Below, one piece after another: positions 39,738-51,139 of a stretch of 64,000 nucleotides of DNA (the first letter of the stretch is position 1; the number at the start of each line of letters is the position of its first letter). The notes under the pieces were generated by a model. That model made no database searches. It worked only from the letters and a program-made list of their open reading frames with translations, and was not told the DNA's origin. The translations under genes and the position numbers were made by a program. Source of the stretch: Arthrobacter sp. Marseille-P9274 (GTDB lineage Bacteria > Actinomycetota > Actinomycetes > Actinomycetales > Micrococcaceae); contig NZ_CAMPOV010000001.1 of NCBI RefSeq assembly GCF_946892675.1, positions 1-64,000 of the forward strand, given 5' to 3'.

Positions 39738-40001
39738 ATGGGATTTCTTGCTTTTCTTATCCTCGGGCTGATCGCCGGAGCCATTGCGAAGCTGATCCTG
39801 CCCGGCGACCAGGGCGGCGGCTGGATCGCCACACTGGTACTGGGTGTCATCGGAGCACTGCTGGGCGGCTGGATCGGAGGCGCAGTTGCAGGCGCCGAGA
39901 TGAACGAGTTCTTCAGCCTCACCACCTGGCTCTGGGCCATCATCGGCTCGCTGATCGTCCTGGTGATCTGGGGCTTCATCACGAAGCGCCGGGCAACCTA
40001 A
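39738..40001 (+). CDS. GlsB/YeaQ/YmgE family small membrane protein
   Basis: The product is 87 aa. It is the Transgly_assoc-type family: three hydrophobic segments with glycine zippers (GFLAFLILGLIAGAIAKLIL, TLVLGVIGALLGGWIGGAVA, LWAIIGSLIVLVIWGF) and a basic end. I chose ATG at 39738 because AAGGAG lies nine bases upstream; the nearer ATG at 39731 is out of frame. These proteins are stress-associated in other bacteria but have no defined activity. Monocistronic, ended by a strong terminator. Confidence 0.88.
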   Translation: MGFLAFLILGLIAGAIAKLILPGDQGGGWIATLVLGVIGALLGGWIGGAVAGAEMNEFFSLTTWLWAIIGSLIVLVIWGFITKRRAT

Positions 40002-40040
40002 CCCCGCACCGACAGCCGCGGCTCAAGCCGCGCCTTAACC

Positions 40041-40083
40041 GCTCAAGGCCCGCAGTTCCCTTCCGGAACTGCGGGCCTTGAGC
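40041..40083. terminator. Bidirectional terminator, 19-bp stem
   Basis: GCTCAAGGCCCGCAGTTCC (40041-40059) pairs perfectly with 40065-40083 over a 5-nt loop. It sits between the convergent YeaQ-like gene and the MFS gene and can serve both. Confidence 0.88.
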
Positions 40084-40112
40084 TGTTCCAGCGCGCTCAG
40101 GCTATGCAGGAA

Positions 40113-41516
40113 TCAGCTGCTGACGCCCTCGTAGTCCATGTCCTTGGTCTCCTTGCTCAGGAGCAGGGACACCAGCGTGAGCACAGCGGCGCCGCTGAGG
40201 TAGAGGCCCACCAGCACGGTGCTGCCGCCGGCGGCCTGCCAGAGTGCCACGGCAACGAACGGTGCCAGCGCCGCGCCCAGGATCGAGGAGAAGTTGTAGG
40301 CGATGGCCGAGCCGGTGTACCGGACGTTCGTCGGGAACAGTTCCGGCAGGATTGCGCCCATCGGTCCGAAGGTCAGGCCCATCAGGGTGAAGCCGAGGAT
40401 CAGATGGAACATGGTGCCGGCGAACCCCGCGTTGAACAGCGGCACCCACAGGAAGCCGAAGACGAAGATGCCCAGCGTCACCGCGATCAGGGTCTTCCTG
40501 CGGCCGAACTTTTCGGCGAGCGGACCGGCCACCAGGGTGAAGATGCCGAAGAACACCACGCCGACGATCAGCATCAGCAGGAAGTCGTTGCGGGCATAGC
40601 CCAGGCCTTCTGTGAAGGTGGACGGGTCGAAGGCCTTGCCCGCGGCCTCGGCCTTGGCGGCGGCTTCGTCCGGAGTCCGTGCGGCCGTGCCGTAGGACAG
40701 CGTGAAGGTGGTCATCAGGTAGAAGAGCACGTAGGTGGCCAGCATGATGAAGGTGCCCAGGATGAGCTGGCGCCAGCTGACCTTGAAGACGCGGCCGAGC
40801 GGAAGCTTGGTGACCTCGCCCTTGTCCATGACCTTCTGGAACGCCGGCGTTTCCACCAGCTTCAACCGGACCCACAGGCCGATGATGACCATGATGGCGC
40901 TCGCCAGGAACGGAATGCGCCAGCCCCACGCCATGAACTGCTCATTCGTCAGGTTGATGCTCAGCAGCAGGAACAGGCTGTTGGCGATGATGAAGCCGAT
41001 CGGGGCCCCGAGCTGCGGGAAGGTTCCGTAGATGGCGCGCTTGTTGGCGGGCGCGTTCTCGGTGGCCAGCAGCGCGGCGCCGCTCCACTCCCCGCCGAGC
41101 GCGAGTCCCTGGGCAAAACGCATCAGGACCAGCAGGGCCGGAGCCCAAAAAGCCCAGCCGGGCACCTGCGCCGTGGGCAGGCAGCCGATCAGGAAGGTGG
41201 CAATACCCATCGTCAGCAGGGAGGCAACCAGCGTCCCCTTGCGGCCGTGCCGGTCACCGAAGTGGCCGAAGAGGATGGATCCCAGCGGGCGGGCAACGAA
41301 GGCCACGCCGAAGACGGCGAAGGAGCTCAGGAGCGCATAGATGCCCTCCGAGTTCGGGAAGAACAGGGCGGGGAACACGAGGACCGCCGCCGTGGCGTAG
41401 ACGTAGAAGTCGTAGAACTCGACGGAGGTGCCGATGAGGCTCGCAACGATGACCCGGCCGCGCGAATTAGCGGGGGCGGAGGTTACGTTCGGTGCAGCGG
41501 GTGCTGGAGTGGACAT
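40113..41516 (-). CDS. MFS transporter, metabolite:H+ symporter family
   Basis: The product is 467 aa from ATG at 41516 and has 12 predicted membrane helices. The start VIVASLIGTSVEFYDFYVYATAAVLVFPALFFP and the loop GSILFGHFGDRHGRKGTLVASLL mark the MHS branch (ShiA, ProP and KgtP relatives). RFAQGLALGGEWSGAALLATENAP and the second-half motif GPLAEKFGRRKTLI are also present. The substrate is a small organic acid, shikimate-like compound or osmolyte; I cannot narrow it. Monocistronic on the minus strand. Confidence 0.92.
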   Translation of the reverse strand: MSTPAPAAPNVTSAPANSRGRVIVASLIGTSVEFYDFYVYATAAVLVFPALFFPNSEGIYALLSSFAVFGVAFVARPLGSILFGHFGDRHGRKGTLVASLLTMGIATFLIGCLPTAQVPGWAFWAPALLVLMRFAQGLALGGEWSGAALLATENAPANKRAIYGTFPQLGAPIGFIIANSLFLLLSINLTNEQFMAWGWRIPFLASAIMVIIGLWVRLKLVETPAFQKVMDKGEVTKLPLGRVFKVSWRQLILGTFIMLATYVLFYLMTTFTLSYGTAARTPDEAAAKAEAAGKAFDPSTFTEGLGYARNDFLLMLIVGVVFFGIFTLVAGPLAEKFGRRKTLIAVTLGIFVFGFLWVPLFNAGFAGTMFHLILGFTLMGLTFGPMGAILPELFPTNVRYTGSAIAYNFSSILGAALAPFVAVALWQAAGGSTVLVGLYLSGAAVLTLVSLLLSKETKDMDYEGVSS

Positions 41517-41704
41517 TAAGGGTTGCTTTCGATGGAAAGTATGAATATCGCCCACAATGCTACTCCCGTCTGTCCAGCATCCGGATTCCTGTCTCGAAAT
41601 ACGGACGGCGGTGGCGTGTGCCTCCAGGGTCCGCCTAGCCTGCCCTCCCGCGGCCTGGCCGTGCGCGCAGGCAACTGCTGAGCCCGCGGCCCGGGGACGG
41701 TGCC

Positions 41705-41710
41705 TAGAGT
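41705..41710 (+). promoter_or_regulatory. -10 box of leaderless transcript
   Basis: TAGAGT ends seven bases before GTG at 41718, the same box and spacing as for marR. Confidence 0.5.
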
Positions 41711-41717
41711 TGAGGAT

Positions 41718-42068
41718 GTGGCGGCAGGAGAAGCGGCGGAGGACGACGGCGGGTGGCCGGGGCAGCGGACCGGGGTAGGTCGTGCCCGCTACGGGCAGGA
41801 ACCCTACGTCCGGGCAACCGTCGGCGGCGAATCGGTGGACGCCAAGGCCATCTCGTGGACCCGGACCGACGTCCAGCTCAAGTGGGTGGATGCCGGTGGC
41901 TCGACGCGGACCCGGTGGGTACCGGCGTCGGCAGTCCGGCGGATCAGCCGGGACGAGTCCGCCTGGCGGGACCCGTACGACGATTACGGCTTCTATTACC
42001 CCGACCCCGGTGACCCTTCCCGGCGGCCCGCCGCGCCTCCGGCGGAGCCGCCGGATGCGGCACAATAG
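41718..42068 (+). CDS. Small hypothetical protein
   Basis: The product is 116 aa, starting from GTG at 41718 seven bases after a -10 box. I do not recognise a named family. The middle (YVRATVGGESVDAKAISWTR, VQLKWVDAGGSTRTRWVPAS, AVRRISRDESAWRDPYDDYG) predicts a small beta-barrel-like domain, possibly SH3-like, and the ends are acidic or Pro-rich. It ends 5 bp before the tex start, which suggests co-transcription with tex. Confidence 0.65.
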   Translation: MAAGEAAEDDGGWPGQRTGVGRARYGQEPYVRATVGGESVDAKAISWTRTDVQLKWVDAGGSTRTRWVPASAVRRISRDESAWRDPYDDYGFYYPDPGDPSRRPAAPPAEPPDAAQ

Positions 42069-42073
42069 GTTCA

Positions 42074-44599
<2,526 letters not shown>

Positions 44600-44613
44600 G
44601 AGCTCAGGACTCG

Positions 44614-44637
44614 GGCCGCGGTTGCAGATCCGCGGCC
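44614..44637 (+). terminator. Candidate terminator after tex
   Basis: GGCCGCGG (44614-44621) pairs perfectly with 44630-44637 over an 8-nt loop, 15 bp after the tex stop. There is no T run. Confidence 0.5.
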
Positions 44638-44768
44638 AGGGCCCCTCCGGCGGGCTGTTGAGTGCCGCCCTCAGGCATTCTGGATCCCAGCTATTTTCCA
44701 TCCTTCCGGGGCTACGTTGGCGGCCTTGGCAGGTCCGCCGGAACCGGCGGCGGCGGAAGGGGCTCGGG

Positions 44769-45437
44769 TTGAAGCATCTGATCCTGCGCGGAGTGCTGGG
44801 CGGCGCGGCCCTGGTCCTGCTGGCGTCGGGCTGTGCCGGCGATCCCGCACCGCAGGGCGCAACCAGCGACCTCGGCACGGCGGTGCGCGGTGACGCCGAT
44901 GCGGCTGCGGCACCCGCAACAACGACCGATTCGCCCGCTATTGCGGCCGCTCCACCTGCCGCCACGCGTCTTGAAGTCACCGGCGCAGCACCTCCCCAAC
45001 CGGCCGCCCCGGAGCGAGTGGAGGCGGCACCGGCAGGCAGGGCCGTCCCGGGCCCCGTAGTGACCCGCGGCATGGAACGGAACATCGTGCTGGAGGGCCA
45101 GGACGTCCGGCTGCACTGCGACGATGGCGGCAGCATCGATATCGAGGCCAGCCATGTCATCCTCGTGGTGACCGGCCACTGCCAGGACATCGAGGTCACG
45201 GGTGCCAACGTCACGGTCAAAGCGGAGGTCCTCGACGAGCTCGACATTTCGGGCAACGGCAACACGGTCGATGCCACGGAGGCCGCCGAGCTGAAGGTGG
45301 AGGGCGACGCCAACTCGGTCACGCTCGGAACGGTCGGCGAGGTCGACGCGGCAGGCGGCGCCAATATCATCACCTTCGAATCGGGCGCCCCGGATGTGGA
45401 GGACACCGGTGAGGACAACAACATCGCGGCCGCCTGA
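44769..45437 (+). CDS. DUF3060-type lipoprotein
   Basis: The product is 222 aa if it starts at TTG 44769, which follows GGAAGGGG by six bases and gives a clean lipoprotein signal (HLILRGVLGGAALVLLASGC). The frame is open further upstream, but that part is antisense-like and overlaps tex. After an Ala/Pro-rich spacer, residues about 110-220 form a right-handed beta-helix-like region with short repeats (DIEVTGANVTVKAEVLDEL, ISGNGNTVDATEAAELKVEG, ANSVTLG), matching DUF3060 proteins common in mycobacteria and arthrobacters. Function unknown; anchored on the outer face of the membrane. Confidence 0.8.
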   Translation: MKHLILRGVLGGAALVLLASGCAGDPAPQGATSDLGTAVRGDADAAAAPATTTDSPAIAAAPPAATRLEVTGAAPPQPAAPERVEAAPAGRAVPGPVVTRGMERNIVLEGQDVRLHCDDGGSIDIEASHVILVVTGHCQDIEVTGANVTVKAEVLDELDISGNGNTVDATEAAELKVEGDANSVTLGTVGEVDAAGGANIITFESGAPDVEDTGEDNNIAAA

Positions 45438-45484
45438 GGCCCCGGCAGGGGCGGCAACGGCCCCGCCCGCGCCGCTATCCGGGG

Positions 45485-46270
45485 TTATTCGAGCGCAGCG
45501 ATGACGCGGTCGGCAATGGCCCGGTGCCCGCGGTCATCCACGTGGGTCTGGTCCGCCACCACCATGTCCGGGGTCAGCACGTCCGGTTCCAGCAGGCTCA
45601 CGTAGGTCGCGTCGGCTGCGGCGGCCGCGTCCCTGACCGCCGCGTCGATCGCCAGCACGGTCTGGTCCACGCTGGCGGGTGTCGACGGCCCGACCGCAAC
45701 GATTTCCGCCTGCGGCAGTTCCTCCCGCAGCGCCTCGTACAGCCCGGCGATCGCCTGCACCGTCCCGCCCGGATCGACGGCGTAGGTGCCGAAATCGTTC
45801 TGCCCGCCGGACACCACGACGATCTGCGGTTCGTCTTCGAGCACCTGGCCCACCCGGCCCTGGTACTCCGCGTCACCGGCGCTGGTGTGGTAGCCGGTGC
45901 CTGAAACGCCACGGTTGGCCTCTTCCCAGCCGAGTTCCCCGGCCACGAGGGTGCTCCAGCGCCGCTCCGGCACGGACGCACCGATGCCTTCGGTGTAAGA
46001 GTCGCCCAGGAAGACGGCGACCGGCGGCTCCTTGTCCTCCTTCGCGGCGGCCGTCTCCGTGGCCGAAGCCGTGGAGACCGCCTTCGGCTTCCCCGAAACC
46101 TGCTGCGCATCCTGGGTCGCCCGGACGGACGGCGCGGGCGCCGAGCCCGGCACCACCGGCGGCGGCTTCGGCACGAAGGCATACACAATCGCGCCCAGCG
46201 TCAGCAGCGCCAGCACGGCGACCCCGATGTTTTGCCAGGCCTTCTTCTGATAAAAGCGCTCCCGCGGCAC
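45485..46270 (-). CDS. Membrane-anchored SGNH/GDSL hydrolase
   Basis: The product is 261 aa from GTG at 46270, which AGGGGGA precedes at good spacing; the frame upstream is not protein-like. One membrane segment (IGVAVLALLTLGAIVYAFV, about 17-35) is followed by a Pro/Thr-rich spacer and the catalytic domain outside the cell. SGNH blocks are all present: VFLGDSYTEGIGA (Ser), GVSGTGYHT (Gly), VVVSGGQNDFG (Asn) and the catalytic DQTHVDDRGH (Asp/His). It is an esterase, perhaps on cell-wall carbohydrate or lipid. It lies just downstream of lpdA on the same strand. Confidence 0.9.
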   Translation of the reverse strand: MPRERFYQKKAWQNIGVAVLALLTLGAIVYAFVPKPPPVVPGSAPAPSVRATQDAQQVSGKPKAVSTASATETAAAKEDKEPPVAVFLGDSYTEGIGASVPERRWSTLVAGELGWEEANRGVSGTGYHTSAGDAEYQGRVGQVLEDEPQIVVVSGGQNDFGTYAVDPGGTVQAIAGLYEALREELPQAEIVAVGPSTPASVDQTVLAIDAAVRDAAAAADATYVSLLEPDVLTPDMVVADQTHVDDRGHRAIADRVIAALE

Positions 46271-46334
46271 TTGCTCGTCCCCCTGCGGTATCGGACCAGG
46301 TAGCTCTACCGGCTCTACCCTACGGGCGGTACGC

Positions 46335-47738
46335 CTAGAGATGCACGTGCAGCCGCCGCGCGGCCTCCGAGATTGAGCCCGTGAGCGACGGGTACACGGT
46401 GAAGGTGCTGGCAACGTCGTCGACGTGCATCTTTTGCGACACGGCCAAGGCGATCGGGAAGATCAGCTCGGACGCCCGCGGGGCCACCACGACGCCGCCG
46501 ATCACCGTGCCGGACCCCCGGCGCGCGATGATCTTTACGAAGCCTTCCGTCACGTTCATCATCTTCGCCCGCGGGTTCGTGCTGAGCGAGAGCTTGATGA
46601 CATCGCCCTGGTACTTGCCGGCGGCCACGTCCTCTTCGGTGACGCCGACGGTGGCGATCTCCGGGCTGGTGAAGATGTTGGAGGCCACCTGCTTGAGCTT
46701 CAGCGGCTTCACCACGTCGCCGATCAGATGCGCCACCGCGATGCGGCCCTGCATGGCGGCCACCGAGGCCAGCGCGAGCACACCGGTGCAGTCTCCCGCC
46801 GCATAGATGTTCGGCGCGGTGGTGCGGGATACGCCGTCGACCTTGATGTGGCCGCTTTCGGCCAGTGCCACGCCGGCTTCCTCCAGGCCGATGCCGGCCG
46901 TGTTCGGGACGGATCCTACGGCGACCAGGCAGTGCGAGCCGTCCACCGTGCGCCCGTCCGCAAGCGTGACCCGCACGCCGTCCTCGGTCCGGTCCACCGC
47001 GGAGGCGCGGGACTTGGAGAGGACCTCCAGGCCGTTGCGGGAGAACACATCCTCCAGGACACCGGCGGCGTCCGCGTCCTCGCCCGGGAGCACGCGGTCG
47101 CGCGAAGACACCAGCGTGACCCGGGTGCCCAGCAGCCGGTAGGCCGAGGCGAACTCCGCCCCGGTCACGCCGGAACCGATCACGATCAGGTGCTCGGGCA
47201 CTTCGGTCAGGTTGTAGATCTGGGTCCAGTTGAAGATCCGCTCGCCGTCCGGCTTCGCCGTCGGCAGTTCGCGGGGCGTGGCGCCGGTCGCCAGCAGGAT
47301 CGCGTCGGCGTCCACCGTCTGCGTGCCGGATTCGGTGGTCACGGCGATGGAGTTCGGATCGGTCAGCCGGCCTTCCCCGATGATGACCTTCACGCCCATC
47401 CGCTCGAGCCCGCGGTGGATGTCCGAGGACTGGCTCTCGGCCAGCTTGAGCAGCCGGGCGTTGACGGTCTTCAGGTCCGCGTAGGCCGCGTGCGCGTGCT
47501 CGTCGAAACGCACGCCGAGGTCGTGCGCGCCGGCCACCCGGCGCATGGCGTCCGCCGTCGCGATCAGGGTCTTGGAGGGAACGACGTCGGTCAGCACGGC
47601 GGAGCCGCCGAGGCCTTTGCGTTCGATGACGGTCACCTTGGCCCCGAGGGACGCGGCCACCATGGCGGCTTCGTAACCGCCGGGGCCGCCGCCGAGGATG
47701 GCAAGACGCGGGGCACTGAAATCAATTTGGGTCGACAC
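46335..47738 (-). CDS. lpdA: NAD(P)H-quinone dehydrogenase LpdA-type flavoprotein
   Basis: The product is 467 aa from GTG at 47738. It has the flavoprotein disulfide reductase fold: FAD site (LAILGGGPGGYEAAMVAA), NAD(P)H site (LIVIGSGVTGAEFASAYRLLG), a second FAD motif (NIYAAGDCTGVLALASVA) and a C-terminal dimerisation domain. The redox-active CxxxxC is absent: where dihydrolipoamide dehydrogenase has GTCLNVGC, this reads GSAVLTDVV. This matches mycobacterial LpdA (Rv3303c), which reduces quinones rather than lipoamide. It diverges from purine nucleoside phosphorylase, an arrangement I recall in other actinobacteria. Confidence 0.9.
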   Translation of the reverse strand: MSTQIDFSAPRLAILGGGPGGYEAAMVAASLGAKVTVIERKGLGGSAVLTDVVPSKTLIATADAMRRVAGAHDLGVRFDEHAHAAYADLKTVNARLLKLAESQSSDIHRGLERMGVKVIIGEGRLTDPNSIAVTTESGTQTVDADAILLATGATPRELPTAKPDGERIFNWTQIYNLTEVPEHLIVIGSGVTGAEFASAYRLLGTRVTLVSSRDRVLPGEDADAAGVLEDVFSRNGLEVLSKSRASAVDRTEDGVRVTLADGRTVDGSHCLVAVGSVPNTAGIGLEEAGVALAESGHIKVDGVSRTTAPNIYAAGDCTGVLALASVAAMQGRIAVAHLIGDVVKPLKLKQVASNIFTSPEIATVGVTEEDVAAGKYQGDVIKLSLSTNPRAKMMNVTEGFVKIIARRGSGTVIGGVVVAPRASELIFPIALAVSQKMHVDDVASTFTVYPSLTGSISEAARRLHVHL

Positions 47739-47923
47739 AAGGCCATTCTGTCCTACGCCCCGGACCTGCTCAACCCGAACGGCGGGGTCCGGGCGCCGCA
47801 CCTGCTCGGTGCCGTCCCTGTCCCCGTCGCATATCTCCGCCGGGAGCAGCGCGCGGCGGGCAAGTGTGAAGCGTACGACGACGGCGCGCGGCGTGCGCTC
47901 TGGAGCGGCGGCAGGGCAGCGGG

Positions 47924-47929
47924 TAGGTT
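47924..47929 (+). promoter_or_regulatory. -10 box of leaderless deoD transcript
   Basis: TAGGTT ends six bases before GTG at 47936, with no ribosome-binding site. Confidence 0.55.
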
Positions 47930-47935
47930 AGCTGT

Positions 47936-48736
47936 GTGACTACAGATCCCTTTGAACTGGCCGCGGAGGCAGCGGCCTACATCGCCGAACAGACCGGCGT
48001 GCGGAACCACGAGGTGGCCCTGGTGCTCGGGTCCGGGTGGGGCGGGGCGGCCGAACTGATCGGCGAAACCACGCACACTCTGGAGGCCTCCGCCATCCCC
48101 GGCTTCTCCGCACCGGCGGTCGAGGGGCACGTCGGCACCGTCCGCTCCGTGCTCACTGCTGACGGCAAGCGCGCGCTGGTGCTGGGAGCGCGCACGCACT
48201 ACTACGAGGGCCGCGGCGTGCGGGCCGTGGTGCACGGCGTCCGCACGGCGGCTGCGGCAGGCGCCAAAACGCTGGTGCTGACCAACGGCTGCGGCGGCCT
48301 CAACCCGGACTGGAAGCCGGGCACGCCGGTCCTGATCAGCGACCACATCAACCTCACGGCCACCTCCCCGCTGGAGGGCGCCACCTTCGTCGACCTGACG
48401 GATCTGTATTCCTCCCGGATCCGCGCCCTGGCCAGGGAAGTCGATCCGGACCTGGACGAGGGCGTCTACGCGCAGTTCACCGGCCCGCACTACGAGACGC
48501 CGGCCGAGGTGCAGTACGCCAAGCGGATCGGCGCGGACCTGGTCGGCATGTCCACGGCGCTGGAGGCAATCGCCGCCCGGCACGCCGGCCTGGAGGTGTT
48601 CGGCATCTCGCTGGTCACCAACCTGGCGGCCGGCATCAGCGCGGCACCGCTCAGCCACCAGGAAGTCATCGAGGCCGGCCGAGCCGCCGGCCCCCGGATC
48701 TCCCGCCTGCTGGCAGACATCATCGCCAAGCTCTGA
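47936..48736 (+). CDS. deoD: Purine nucleoside phosphorylase
   Basis: The product is 266 aa. It cleaves purine nucleosides with phosphate to base plus (deoxy)ribose-1-phosphate. It is of the trimeric mammalian-type class: LVLGSGWGGAAELI, RTHYYEGRGVRAVVHGVRTA, TNGCGGLNPDW, GPHYETPAEVQYAKRIGADLVGMSTALEAIAARHAGL and VTNLAAGI, including the Glu and Asn that contact the purine. The GTG start fits a leaderless transcript. The phosphohexomutase gene 51 bp downstream, on the same strand, could convert ribose-1-phosphate, so the pair makes a purine salvage unit. Confidence 0.93.
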   Translation: MTTDPFELAAEAAAYIAEQTGVRNHEVALVLGSGWGGAAELIGETTHTLEASAIPGFSAPAVEGHVGTVRSVLTADGKRALVLGARTHYYEGRGVRAVVHGVRTAAAAGAKTLVLTNGCGGLNPDWKPGTPVLISDHINLTATSPLEGATFVDLTDLYSSRIRALAREVDPDLDEGVYAQFTGPHYETPAEVQYAKRIGADLVGMSTALEAIAARHAGLEVFGISLVTNLAAGISAAPLSHQEVIEAGRAAGPRISRLLADIIAKL

Positions 48737-48787
48737 CGCCCAGCCGCCCCGCGGCCGCAGCGGCCGCCGACCAGACAGGTACCGGAA

Positions 48788-50599
48788 TTGACTGACACCG
48801 CCAACCCCGCTTCGCTGTTCGCCTCCGCCGAGGAGTGGATGGCCCAGGACCCGGACCCGCAGACCGTGCGCGAACTGCAGGACCTGCTCGCCTCGGCCAG
48901 GACCGAGGGGCAGGCCGCGGCCAGCGCCCGGCAGGAGCTGGCGGACAGCTTCAGCGGCCCGCTGCAGTTCGGCACCGCCGGCCTGCGCGCGGCGCTGGGA
49001 CCCGGACCCAACCGGATGAACCGAGTGGTCGTGCGCCGCACAGCGGCCGGCCTGGCCAGGTTCCTCGTGGCGAAGGTCGGCACCACCAGCCGGCCGCGCG
49101 CCGTCGTTGGTTATGACGCCCGCCGCAACTCGGATGTCTTCGCCAGCGAAACCGCGGCCATTTTCACCGCCGCCGGCATTGAGACCTTCCTGCTGCCCTC
49201 GGCGCTGCCGACGCCGGTGCTCGCCTACGCTGTGCGGGCGCTGGACTGTGACGGCGGGGTGATGGTCACCGCCAGCCACAACCCGCCGCAGGACAACGGC
49301 TACAAGGTCTACCTGGGCGGCCGCGCCACGGACGTCGCGGGCCGCGGGGCGCAGATCGTGGCGCCGTCGGACACGCAGATCGCGGCGGAGATCGCCGCCT
49401 TCGACGGAATCGAGGGTATCGCCCTGGCCGAGGGCGGCTGGACCGTGCTGCCGTCCAGCGGCGAATCCGGCTCCATCGAGGATGCGTACGTGGACGCCGT
49501 GACGGCGCTGGCGGATCCGCGGCTGTTTCCATCGCGGCGCCTGAAGATCGTGCTCACGCCGCTGCACGGTGTCGGCGGACGGACCGCACTGTCGGTGCTG
49601 CAGCGTGCCGGCTTCGCGGACGTCACCCTGGTGGAGCCGCAGGCGCAGCCGGACCCGGATTTCCCCACGGTCGCCTTCCCCAATCCGGAGGAGGCCGGCG
49701 CCCTCGACCTGGCGCAGGAACTGGCCGAGCGGATCGGCGCGGACATCGTGCTCGCCAATGATCCGGACGCCGACCGGGCCGCGGTCGCGGTCAGGCGGCC
49801 GGCCAGCGGCAAGTGGGAAATGCTCCGCGGCGACGAGGTCGGCGCGCTCCTCGGCGCGCACCTGGCCGCGCGGTTCGCCGCCCAGGCCTCGCGGGATGCC
49901 GCGAAGGACGGCGGCGCGAGGACCAAGGAGGGCGCCTCGCCTGCCCCGGTGGCTGGCCCGGCGGTCTTCGCCAACTCGATCGTGTCCTCTCGGCTGCTGG
50001 GCAAGATCGCCGAATGGCACAGCATCGCCCACCGGCAGACGCTGACTGGGTTCAAGTGGATCTCCCGTGTTCCCGGCCTGAGCTACGGGTACGAAGAGGC
50101 CCTCGGTTACTGCGTGGCGCCGGACCTGGTCAAGGACAAGGACGGCATCTCCGCGGCGCTGCTGATCGCCGAGCTCGCCGCGGATTCGCTGGCCAAGGGC
50201 CGGACGCTGCAGGACGAGCTGGATGAGCTTCAGCTGGCGCACGGGATCCATGCCACCGACCAGCTGTCCGTCCGCGTCGGCAGCCTCGACCTGCTCGACG
50301 CCATGATGCACCGGCTGCGCGAGAACCCGCCGGCCTCGTTCGGCGGCTCCCCCGTGGAGTCCAGCCTCGACCTGGCGCTGGGCAGCGCCGAACTGCCGCC
50401 GACCGAAGGCCTGCAGTACCTGACCCGCGACGGCTCCCGCGTGATCATCCGGCCCAGCGGCACCGAGCCGAAGCTCAAGTGCTACCTCGAGGTCATCCAG
50501 CCGGTCGACGGCGCGGACGAACTGGCCGCCGGGTACGCCGAAGCGCGGGAGCGGCTGGACCGCGTGCTCGAGGACATCAACGACGCGCTCGGCCTCTGA
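48788..50599 (+). CDS. Phospho-sugar mutase (PGM/PMM family)
   Basis: The product is 603 aa from TTG at 48788. It is a four-domain alpha-D-phosphohexomutase: LQFGTAGLRAALGPGPNRMN, the phosphoserine loop VMVTASHNPPQDNGYK with Ser163, the Mg site NDPDADRAAVAVR, the sugar loop (GFKWISRVPG, YGYEEALGY) and the C-terminal phosphate site IRPSGTEPKLKCYLE. The length and loop set fit the subgroup next to deoD that acts on phosphopentoses or glucose-1-phosphate; mannose is also possible. An Ala/Gly-rich insertion (about 375-395, SRDAAKDGGARTKEG) is a probable surface loop. It follows deoD by 51 bp. Confidence 0.92.
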   Translation: MTDTANPASLFASAEEWMAQDPDPQTVRELQDLLASARTEGQAAASARQELADSFSGPLQFGTAGLRAALGPGPNRMNRVVVRRTAAGLARFLVAKVGTTSRPRAVVGYDARRNSDVFASETAAIFTAAGIETFLLPSALPTPVLAYAVRALDCDGGVMVTASHNPPQDNGYKVYLGGRATDVAGRGAQIVAPSDTQIAAEIAAFDGIEGIALAEGGWTVLPSSGESGSIEDAYVDAVTALADPRLFPSRRLKIVLTPLHGVGGRTALSVLQRAGFADVTLVEPQAQPDPDFPTVAFPNPEEAGALDLAQELAERIGADIVLANDPDADRAAVAVRRPASGKWEMLRGDEVGALLGAHLAARFAAQASRDAAKDGGARTKEGASPAPVAGPAVFANSIVSSRLLGKIAEWHSIAHRQTLTGFKWISRVPGLSYGYEEALGYCVAPDLVKDKDGISAALLIAELAADSLAKGRTLQDELDELQLAHGIHATDQLSVRVGSLDLLDAMMHRLRENPPASFGGSPVESSLDLALGSAELPPTEGLQYLTRDGSRVIIRPSGTEPKLKCYLEVIQPVDGADELAAGYAEARERLDRVLEDINDALGL

Positions 50600-50621
50600 T
50601 CCCAAGGGCCAACGGGCACCT

Positions 50622-51133
50622 ATGCCAGCGGCAGTACCGGCCAGGATCGGCTGGGCGCTTGAGCTGCTCGACCTGCAGCCCGATGACGAGGTCCTGGAGA
50701 TCGGCTGTGGCTCCGGCGCGGCGATGGAGCTGGCCTGCCGGGCCCTGGACGGCGGGCACATCACGGGCATCGACCGCTCCGCCACGGCTGTTGCCCGCGC
50801 CTCTGCCCGGCTTGGTGCAGAACTAGCGGCAGGCACAGCCGACCTCAGGACTGCGCCCCTCCCCTCCCCTCGCTGGAGGCACCGGCGTCGTCGTTTGGCA
50901 AGGCCCTTGCGGTGAACATCAACACCTTCTGGACCGGCCCTGCCCACGCCGAACTGCAGGTCCTCCGCCGCGTCCTTCGACCCGATGGCCTGCTGCTGCT
51001 GGTCTACGAAACGCCGGGCCGCCCGGACCGCCAGCTTAATGGCGCGGCCGCCTCCCTGCGCGCGCACGGCCTCGAGCCCGAAATCCTGCACGGTCCGGGT
51101 CCCCGACTCGGCGCGGTCACTGTCCGCTTCTGA
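50622..51133 (+). pseudogene. Class I methyltransferase, frameshifted at (CCCCT)3
   Basis: From ATG at 50622 the frame gives a good SAM-binding domain (LQPDDEVLEIGCGSGAAMELACRAL, GIDRSATAVARASARL) and then breaks down near 50870 into Arg-rich residues. The expected remainder (SSFGKALAVNINTFWTGPAHAELQVLRRVLRPDGLLLLVYETPG) continues in another frame to a stop at 51133. Between the halves lies CCCCT repeated three times (50856-50870). Removing one 5-bp unit joins the frames exactly, giving a 168-residue protein. So this copy is off, by mutation, slipped-strand switching or sequencing error. The gene follows the phosphohexomutase by 23 bp. Confidence 0.8.
50856..50870. repeat. (CCCCT)3 pentanucleotide tract
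   Basis: Three perfect CCCCT units lie at the frame break of the methyltransferase. Because five is not a multiple of three, each gain or loss changes the frame; two units would restore it. Confidence 0.9.
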
Positions 51134-51139
51134 CCAGCC

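Noticed and set aside
46335-47738. Dihydrolipoamide dehydrogenase (E3)
   Set aside because: The redox-active cysteine pair is missing, which fits the LpdA quinone reductase type instead.
47753-51091. Minus-strand open frame of about 1,110 codons opposite deoD and the phosphohexomutase
   Set aside because: Low-complexity antisense translation; both plus-strand genes are certain.
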